NCBI GenBank assembly: GCA_028291305.1 | Contig: JAQGII010000046.1 | Span: 1-6,982 of the forward strand | Direction: 5' to 3' | DNA: 6,982 bases | Origin: Caulobacteraceae bacterium | Lineage (GTDB): Bacteria > Pseudomonadota > Alphaproteobacteria > Caulobacterales > Caulobacteraceae | Part shown: piece after piece, positions 6,887-6,982 of the stretch | Numbering within the stretch: the stretch's first letter is position 1 | How the letters are laid out: every line of letters begins with the position of its first letter | Program-made: the position numbers and the translations under genes | The notes under the pieces: generated by a model | Seen by the model: only the letters and a program-made list of their open reading frames with translations | The model's database searches: none | Told to the model about the DNA's origin: nothing

Positions 6887-6982
6887 CTGTGGAAGCCGAT
6901 CGCCTTCTACAGCGACAAGCACTCCGTCTTCCGCGAGCCGGGTGAGTTCTCAAGCCCAAGTGAAGACACGTCGACCCGCCGG
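6887..6982 (+). pseudogene. Probable ISNCY-family transposase remnant, running to the window edge
   Basis: Bases 6893-6934 encode KPIAFYSDKHSVFR, which closely matches the catalytic-core block (xPVAFYSDKHSVFRV) of ISNCY-family DDE transposases as I recall it; the Asp of SDKH is in the position of the second catalytic acidic residue. In this frame a TGA lies at 6884-6886, only two codons before the block. After the block the reading (EPGEFSSPSEDTSTRR) does not look like the family's usual continuation toward a TQFGRAL motif. A shift of one base around 6887-6889 would join an upstream reading TIRVRALT, which sits where the family has a helix ending in RAYL. That points to a decayed copy with frameshifts, though only about 30 codons are visible. 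The rest, and any inverted terminal repeat, would lie beyond 6982. Confidence 0.5.

Noticed and set aside
6711..6959. 82-codon minus-strand open frame upstream of the MFS gene.
   Set aside because: It is Arg-rich and low-complexity, has no recognisable motif or ribosome site, and its reverse strand carries the transposase-like block. It looks like a GC-driven open frame.

Overview
The window is GC-rich, densely coding DNA that looks alphaproteobacterial. The support for that is a cyo-type quinol oxidase operon carrying a SURF1 gene, followed by a RegB/RegA (PrrBA, ActSR) two-component pair, a family centred on Alphaproteobacteria. A Caulobacterales-like host is a reasonable guess, but the sequence alone does not prove it.

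Positions 1-5450 (+ strand) are the 3' part of one tightly packed operon: cyoB (5' end cut by the window), cyoC, cyoD, surf1, regB-like kinase, regA-like regulator. Every junction overlaps: ATGA at cyoB/cyoC, TGATG at cyoC/cyoD, GTGA at cyoD/surf1, 11 bp at surf1/kinase, ATGA at kinase/regulator. No internal promoter or terminator is evident, so co-transcription and translational coupling are likely. cyoA and the operon promoter must lie left of the window.

The genes form a coherent module. CyoBCD are the catalytic and accessory subunits of a haem-copper quinol oxidase; subunit I keeps all metal ligands and the quinone-site residues. SURF1 helps insert haem into subunit I. The kinase has the GGxxNPF quinone-sensing motif of RegB, and the regulator has the Fis-type DNA-binding domain of RegA. 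An oxidase that oxidises quinol is thus encoded with a sensor predicted to read the quinone pool. The kinase appears to lack the redox-active cysteine described in RegB, which would leave the quinone site as its main input.

Positions 5468-6718 (- strand) hold a convergent DHA1-type MFS exporter gene, 17 bp from the regulator stop codon. Positions 6719-6886 have no firm gene. They hold two perfect short inverted repeats and a possible 25-codon leader ORF that overlaps the transporter start by ATGA. The right edge (about 6887-6982, + strand) carries a short block matching the catalytic core of ISNCY-family transposases, with a stop codon just upstream and no family match after the block, so it is probably a remnant. 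I saw no tRNA, rRNA or CRISPR.
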